Shown piece after piece: positions 5,836 to 10,664 of a DNA stretch of 10,664 nt. Position 1 is the stretch's first letter. Each line of letters begins with the position of its first letter. Both the position numbers and the translations under genes were made by a program. Source of the DNA: Methanobacteriota archaeon (lineage in GTDB: Archaea > Thermoplasmatota > Poseidoniia > Poseidoniales > Thalassarchaeaceae); NCBI GenBank assembly GCA_002712575.1, contig PATZ01000039.1:4000-14663 (forward strand), given 5' to 3'. A model generated the notes under the pieces. It was not told the DNA's origin. It saw only the letters and a program-made list of their open reading frames with translations, and did no database searches.

Positions 5836-7248
5836 TTAACTTGATATTGCAGCTATTGTTGCAGAAAGAACAGCGGTTAGTCTTTTTGAGGATGGAATGT
5901 GGAGTTTTTCATCTGGTCCATGAGCATTATTACCGGGTCCACCAGTACCAGTACAAAGGAATTTAGCATCTGGATATTTGTCTTGCATCATAGCCATAAA
6001 AGGAATTGTTCCACCAACCCATGTGGCCAATGGAGGTAATCCAGTTATATGCATTGAAGCATCATGTAATGATTGAAGTAGTGCTCCTTCCAAAGGAGGT
6101 GCATGAAAACCATCTGCTGAAGGATCTAGGGAGAAGTTAACTTGTGAGCCAAATGGAGGATTATCTTCTAATCTTTCTTTGATTATTTTCTCAACAGAAT
6201 TTGCCTTTATACCAGGAGGGATTCTAAAACTTAATTTCAAGTCAGTATTGGTACGTAGTACATTACCTGCATTTTGTACCGAAGGTATGCCATCTGCACC
6301 TATTACAGTCAATGCAGGTCTCCAATTAACATCAAGTAAGCTTTCTTCAACAGATTCTGATTGTGAAATCAGTGTATCTATTACAGGTAAAGTCTCCCAT
6401 ATTGAATTTCCAATAACTTCAGCAAGAGTTTTTGCTTGTTCTCGAATTGTATCAGTTATTGTGGTATGCATTTCAGGAATTATGATTTCACCGGTAAGGG
6501 AATCTTCGACTCTATCTAAAAGAATTCTTTGTATTCTAAATGAAGAAGGTATAGTTCCACCAGACATTCCTGAATGTACTCCTTCATGAGATACTTTTAC
6601 AGAAAGCGTCCCTGATACTAATCCTCTTAGGGCTTCAGTTGTCCAAATATGGTCATAATCAGGTCCTCCACTATCTAATACCACAACTAAGTCAGGATTT
6701 CCAAGTTGATCAGTTAATTTTTCAAGGTAAGGAGGTAAATCGAAAGAGCCAGATTCTTCACATGTTTCAATCAAGAATTTGCAGGTTGGATGAGGAATTC
6801 CGAATTCTTGTAGCATTCTTAATGCTGTAACGCAAAGATAGCCGCCATAACCATCATCCAACGCTCCCCGACCGAATAGCCATGGATCTCTTCTAACTCC
6901 TTTCAAAGGATGTAATCCTTCAGACCATAGTTCTGGTTTAGAAGGTTGCTTGTCTAAATGAGAATAAAATATTACTTCGCCTGACCCTGTTCCTTCTACC
7001 TCAACCAAAAGAACAGGAGTAGAATTTGCTATTTTATGTACTTCGTATGACATTCCGGAAAGTTTTTGTTTTTCTAGCCAGGAGCAAAATAAATTAATTG
7101 TTGCATCTAATTCTCCTTTATCTGCCCAATTTGGCTCAAATGCAGGAGAGAGAGCTTCAATTTCAATAAATTTTTTCAAACTGGGTAAGATTGATTCTTC
7201 CCATAATTCATCACTACGTTTCATCAATGCATCGAGGTCAAGAGGCAT
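5836..7248 (-). CDS. M20-family zinc metallopeptidase (dipeptidase / carboxypeptidase type)
   Basis: Cytosolic two-zinc exopeptidase expected to split small peptides; family members use a metal-activated water. Counting from the ATG at 7248 (470 aa): SHLDKQP at 96-102 gives the first metal histidine H97 and supporting D99; RGALDDGYGGY at 127-137 gives bridging D131; ETCEESGS gives the general base E164 and metal ligand E165; VVLDSGG gives metal ligand D192; and NAHGPDE near the end gives H443. EGVHSGMSGG at 222-231 lies in the dimerisation lid. All catalytic positions are present and no signal peptide is seen. The DDGY form of the motif places it nearer the dipeptidase branch. A TTG at 7272 would add 8 residues; I prefer the ATG, which has AGGA 4 bases upstream. 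The gene lies 45 bases after the helicase gene in the same direction. Exact substrate cannot be read from the sequence. Confidence 0.88.
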   Translation of the reverse strand: MPLDLDALMKRSDELWEESILPSLKKFIEIEALSPAFEPNWADKGELDATINLFCSWLEKQKLSGMSYEVHKIANSTPVLLVEVEGTGSGEVIFYSHLDKQPSKPELWSEGLHPLKGVRRDPWLFGRGALDDGYGGYLCVTALRMLQEFGIPHPTCKFLIETCEESGSFDLPPYLEKLTDQLGNPDLVVVLDSGGPDYDHIWTTEALRGLVSGTLSVKVSHEGVHSGMSGGTIPSSFRIQRILLDRVEDSLTGEIIIPEMHTTITDTIREQAKTLAEVIGNSIWETLPVIDTLISQSESVEESLLDVNWRPALTVIGADGIPSVQNAGNVLRTNTDLKLSFRIPPGIKANSVEKIIKERLEDNPPFGSQVNFSLDPSADGFHAPPLEGALLQSLHDASMHITGLPPLATWVGGTIPFMAMMQDKYPDAKFLCTGTGGPGNNAHGPDEKLHIPSSKRLTAVLSATIAAISS

Positions 7249-7293
7249 GATGTCCTGTCTACTACCTTGCAAATGTATTCTTCGTTTAATTAG

Positions 7294-10200
7294 TTAATTT
7301 AATGGGCCACAGATAGGTAATTCTCCTTGATTAAAAGGACATTTATGACATATCTCAGATTTACTTGATTCTAAAGGAGGGAAATTAGAAAGTGATACAT
7401 TAGAGCCTAGAGATATTCTAGCTGCTAATGATAAATTATCTTCTAAATCATCTAATGCATTTTGCAACATATCTTCTGGATAGACTACTAACCTTCCTGT
7501 GACACCAATTAAAATTGCTGGAGAAAGAACTTTTCTTGAAGGGAAACCATACTTTGATCTTTCATTTTCAATATTTTGAAGTGCTGTATAATAAAGAGCT
7601 TGTTGCATTCTATGTTCCAATAAAATTTCTATTTCTGCTTGGCATTTTGGTTCAGTTGAAGTTTCTCCTAATGCTTCAATCAACCCATCTGTATTTTGAT
7701 CTATCAATTTACTTGCTTCTTCTGTTTTGAGGTCTATGGGACGAATTGTTGATTCTCCATCAATAATAGTGCAAAGTACAAGATCAATAAGACCGCTCAT
7801 TTCAATATTAGCGAATTCAATTTTAGATAATGACTCATAGCCTTCAGGAGTCCATCGACTACGAATTAAGCCGTTTAAGTTTATTTTTTTGGTAATGTTA
7901 AATGGCATTTCAGTTCTTAATCCCTCAACTCTATGTCCATCAAAAATTTCACCCCTAGATAGTTTACCAAGAGGTCCAGATTTTATCCTATTAATCATTA
8001 AATTGACTATATGGGTGGTGCTTTCTCGATCTGCTTCTAAGGGTAATAACTCATCAAAGACTGTATTATGTATTTCAGGACTATCAATTAAATCAATTTC
8101 TCTCTTTATCCATGATTCAGGTAATGGAGTTGATGGGTAATCTCCTTTTGGACCGGGATTACCTATACCTATCTCGATTATCCTATGAACTATTGTACCA
8201 AAAAGAGCAGCGTCAATTCCCCTCGGGAGTCCATTTGTTGAATTTACAGCTATTGATGGAATGATAGGTTTAGGAGATAGGCCGCCAATTGTCTCATACC
8301 AATGCCTTCTTGGGCATTTTTCTATGATTGAAATTCTACTTGGTGCAATCTTCAATCCTGCAGAAAAATCTGTTCTTGGAGAAATAAGAGAGGTTTTTTG
8401 TTGGGATAAAGATTTTCTGGCAAATGTATCTAAATTTTCTATTCTAGTAAAAGGTGTTGATACAGGAGAACATTGATTTGCAGAAATAAAACAATCAGGA
8501 TGATGCAATACTGTTAATCCTTTTAATGACTTGATATTGCCTAAAAATCCCTCAGAAAATAATGAAGATGGGTCAAATTCACGATATCCTCGTGTTTTTA
8601 TATTTATTTCAGCTGTTAAATCATCAGATTGATCAAGCCACGGTGAATCCTGTTCATTCCTATTGACCGATCCTTGGCGTAATGATTCTATCCACATTTC
8701 ACCTAATTGGGGTAATGATTCTGAATATGTCCAAGGGAATTTAATTCCTTTTCCATCCACCCATTTTGTGCCTTTTGTTGACCCTACTATGATGAGTTTG
8801 TGTTGTGCCCTTGTTGCTCCAACATAAAGAAGTCTACGTGATTCAGCACTTTTACGTGCTTGGTAAATCTTTCTGACATGTTTCCATAAAGCGGATAATG
8901 GAGATTTTTCATTAGACCAGGGCTTTGGATTACCGGCGAAAAGCTCCGGTGTTACAATCAGTCTGTTTCTATCATCTATCGTCATATTGGTTTGTCGACC
9001 AGAAAATAAATCTGCAAGAATAACTACTTTGGCTTGTAGTCCTTTTGACCCATGTATAGTCATTACTCTGACTGCATCGCTCGGAGGGATTGTCACTGCT
9101 TCCAGAGAATTACCACCACTTTCTCTTAAATCGCGTATTTTATCTGCTAAAACAATTGAATCTCCACCAACTTCTTTAGATAAACTCCTTATAATATCTA
9201 TTATTTGTTCTATGTCTTGTCGAGATACTATATCTGGAAACGCCATTAAAATATCTGACCTATCTACTGTTTCTTCTAAAAGATCAACTATACGTCCTTC
9301 CGAAGAGAGATCTATCCATCTTTGTACCAATTCTTTTTGTCTCTCGTTGATTGTAAAATCTCTTAATCTGATTAGTAAATTGTCTTCTTTTTTAGAGTAA
9401 AAAAGATATTCTTGTAGTTTAGCATCATCAAATCCTATCAAAGAAGATCTTGCAACCCAAGAAGCGTGATGTCTAGAAAATGGTCGTGCAATGAATTGCA
9501 GTAACCCATCTATTGTATGAGCCGCTGGTCGATTAAGTAATCCTCCCTCACGATCGGCCTGTGCAGGAATTCCTAAGTTGTGTAAATGACGGATTATAAT
9601 ATCTCTAATTCTACTCCTACTTGGCAATAGTATCATTATTTCACTAGGTTCTACAGGATTTTCCGCCGGTAATTCTATCCAATTTCCTTCAGATGAAATA
9701 ACTTTTATTGGTTTACCTTCGATTAAATTCTTTATTCTTAGGGCTATCATCAAACTTTGTCTTTCAATAGAATCCGATTTTCCAGATCCAAATGGATCAA
9801 GAGGTATTCGTAAATCAGTAGGTGGATTTTCGTCTCCCTCTATCCCTAAAGGACAAATCCATTCTAATGACCCTTGAGCATCTATTTTATCCTTACTTGG
9901 AAATAGACGCTGCGGACTTGCGTAGAAATTACCATTAGGAAAATGTCTGTGTTTATCGTTGAAGATGTCTTGCCACCACTCATTCATTACATTTAGTAAA
10001 GCACCATCAGTCCTGTAGTTGATTTGTAAACTAATTAGCCCTTGTTTTCTATATTCTACCTCTTGCGAAGTCGGTATAGGGAGATGAGGGTCAGATAAAT
10101 CAAATGGTATCCATGGTATTAAATTTCGGCCGCCTTCTTCACTTACTTCAACACCCTTTACTATATTCAAATTATATGAGTTTCTTGGATCTCGACTTGC

Positions 10201-10664
10201 GTCTGATTTACGTAAGGGTGGTTTACGAGTTAATTCCTTTATACTAGAAAATTCATGTTCATTAATATCTCTTAAGATTCTCGAATACTCTAGAAATCCA
10301 GTAACTTCTGCTTGGCGAAATGCGTAGATACTTTGCTTTACGTCCCCAACATAGCAAATAGTTGGTTGCCATGGTGTATTTGGTACTTCAGGATCTTCAT
10401 CTTGAATAGTTCTCTCGCCCCATAATCTAGAAAGTAGTCTCCATTGTAAAGGAGAGTTGTCTTGTGCTTCATCAATAATGAAAGCCCGATAACGTCGTCT
10501 AATTTGTTTCAATAATTCATAACGTTGAGTTAAATCTAAACGAATTGTAGATAGTTTTTCTAGATAATTACCAGCTATTTTTGGATTTTTTTCCCCACAT
10601 GTGTAAAAATCAGCGCTCATACAACCTTTTTCTGGCCAAGTATGACAAGAAACGTGACTTTCAG
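7294..10664 (-). CDS. UvrD/AddA-type helicase fused to a Fe-S PD-(D/E)XK nuclease (partial, N-terminus off the right edge)
   Basis: DNA-end-processing SF1 helicase-nuclease of the RecB/AddA class. The frame stays open to the window edge (ESHVSCHTWPEKGC precedes the ATG at 10620), so that ATG is not the start; Walker A must lie outside. About 1122 residues are visible. Helicase motifs in order: II IIDEAQD (near 10473), III GDVKQSIYAFRQAE (10346-10305), IV QINYRT (near 10020), V TIHGSKGL (near 9060), VI RRLLYVGATRA (near 8830). The nuclease domain follows: KCPRRHWYE (Cys codon 8316-8314), GTIVHRIIE (near 8190), GLIDL with Asp at 7785, IDLKTEE with Asp 7734 and Lys 7728, QQALYY (near 7600), then CHKC-x9-C at the C-terminus. 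The one-plus-three cysteine layout is the iron-sulfur staple known from AddB and Cas4-type nucleases; classical AddA and RecB lack it. An AddB- or RecC-like partner may lie upstream, but none is visible. Intact and probably active; it may act in double-strand break repair. Confidence 0.92.
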   Translation of the reverse strand, partial: ESHVSCHTWPEKGCMSADFYTCGEKNPKIAGNYLEKLSTIRLDLTQRYELLKQIRRRYRAFIIDEAQDNSPLQWRLLSRLWGERTIQDEDPEVPNTPWQPTICYVGDVKQSIYAFRQAEVTGFLEYSRILRDINEHEFSSIKELTRKPPLRKSDASRDPRNSYNLNIVKGVEVSEEGGRNLIPWIPFDLSDPHLPIPTSQEVEYRKQGLISLQINYRTDGALLNVMNEWWQDIFNDKHRHFPNGNFYASPQRLFPSKDKIDAQGSLEWICPLGIEGDENPPTDLRIPLDPFGSGKSDSIERQSLMIALRIKNLIEGKPIKVISSEGNWIELPAENPVEPSEIMILLPSRSRIRDIIIRHLHNLGIPAQADREGGLLNRPAAHTIDGLLQFIARPFSRHHASWVARSSLIGFDDAKLQEYLFYSKKEDNLLIRLRDFTINERQKELVQRWIDLSSEGRIVDLLEETVDRSDILMAFPDIVSRQDIEQIIDIIRSLSKEVGGDSIVLADKIRDLRESGGNSLEAVTIPPSDAVRVMTIHGSKGLQAKVVILADLFSGRQTNMTIDDRNRLIVTPELFAGNPKPWSNEKSPLSALWKHVRKIYQARKSAESRRLLYVGATRAQHKLIIVGSTKGTKWVDGKGIKFPWTYSESLPQLGEMWIESLRQGSVNRNEQDSPWLDQSDDLTAEINIKTRGYREFDPSSLFSEGFLGNIKSLKGLTVLHHPDCFISANQCSPVSTPFTRIENLDTFARKSLSQQKTSLISPRTDFSAGLKIAPSRISIIEKCPRRHWYETIGGLSPKPIIPSIAVNSTNGLPRGIDAALFGTIVHRIIEIGIGNPGPKGDYPSTPLPESWIKREIDLIDSPEIHNTVFDELLPLEADRESTTHIVNLMINRIKSGPLGKLSRGEIFDGHRVEGLRTEMPFNITKKINLNGLIRSRWTPEGYESLSKIEFANIEMSGLIDLVLCTIIDGESTIRPIDLKTEEASKLIDQNTDGLIEALGETSTEPKCQAEIEILLEHRMQQALYYTALQNIENERSKYGFPSRKVLSPAILIGVTGRLVVYPEDMLQNALDDLEDNLSLAARISLGSNVSLSNFPPLESSKSEICHKCPFNQGELPICGPLN

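Noticed and set aside
2698..9400. Several open frames of 63-137 codons opposite or inside the main genes, for example plus-strand 2698-3000, 3107-3400, 6179-6589 and 8987-9400.
   Set aside because: They lie antisense within well-supported genes, show no recognisable domains or ribosome binding sites, and have compositions expected from shadow frames.
10618..10620. ATG at 10620 as the start of the helicase-nuclease.
   Set aside because: The frame stays open upstream to the window edge and the helicase Walker A motif is absent downstream of this ATG, so it is an internal methionine of a truncated gene.
1..10664. CRISPR arrays, insertion sequences, integrase sites or long repeats.
   Set aside because: No regularly spaced repeats, transposase or integrase genes, or terminal inverted repeats were seen by reading; the nuclease domain resembling Cas4 belongs to the helicase fusion, not to a Cas locus.

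Overview
This AT-rich window comes from an archaeon. The most likely source is a marine Thermoplasmatota (Marine Group II/III, Poseidoniia-like). The evidence is an archaeosine-biosynthesis radical SAM enzyme (RaSEA), an archaeal-type YchF GTPase with NKxD specificity and a cysteine-rich insert, archaeal Shine-Dalgarno sites (GGTG, GAGGT), TATA-like boxes, and a cbb3-like membrane protein. The lineage is inferred from gene types only; no marker phylogeny was possible. There are eight protein genes, two of them cut by the window edges, and no gene-free stretch longer than about 125 bases.

Left block (1-4272, all on the minus strand). In transcription order these are RaSEA, a 92-aa two-helix membrane protein, a 560-aa polytopic protein with the heme-copper oxidase subunit I fold, and YchF (C-terminus lost at the left edge). 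The last three are tightly packed (gaps of 9 and 21 bases) and look like one operon. The oxidase-like protein aligns well with cbb3/A-type subunit I around helices II, VI, VII and X, but the histidines that should bind the hemes are replaced. Only two histidines at Cu-B-like positions remain, so it is probably not a working terminal oxidase. Between RaSEA and the 92-aa gene there is a compact potential RNA fold (about 3036-3111) whose closing stem would cover the ribosome binding site of the 92-aa gene.

Middle (4273-5781). A 122-base divergent promoter region separates RaSEA from a plus-strand, membrane-anchored left-handed beta-helix acyltransferase. That gene ends 4 bases from a convergent minus-strand gene for an acidic coiled-coil protein.

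Right block (5836-10664, minus strand). An M20-family metallopeptidase lies downstream of a large UvrD/AddA-type helicase fused to a PD-(D/E)XK nuclease domain with a four-cysteine iron-sulfur staple. The helicase N-terminus, including Walker A, lies beyond the right edge. The helicase, peptidase and coiled-coil genes run in the same direction with short gaps, but nothing in their sequences shows a shared function.

The two points most worth following are the heme-ligand-free oxidase homologue with its small partner, and the structured leader in front of that pair.
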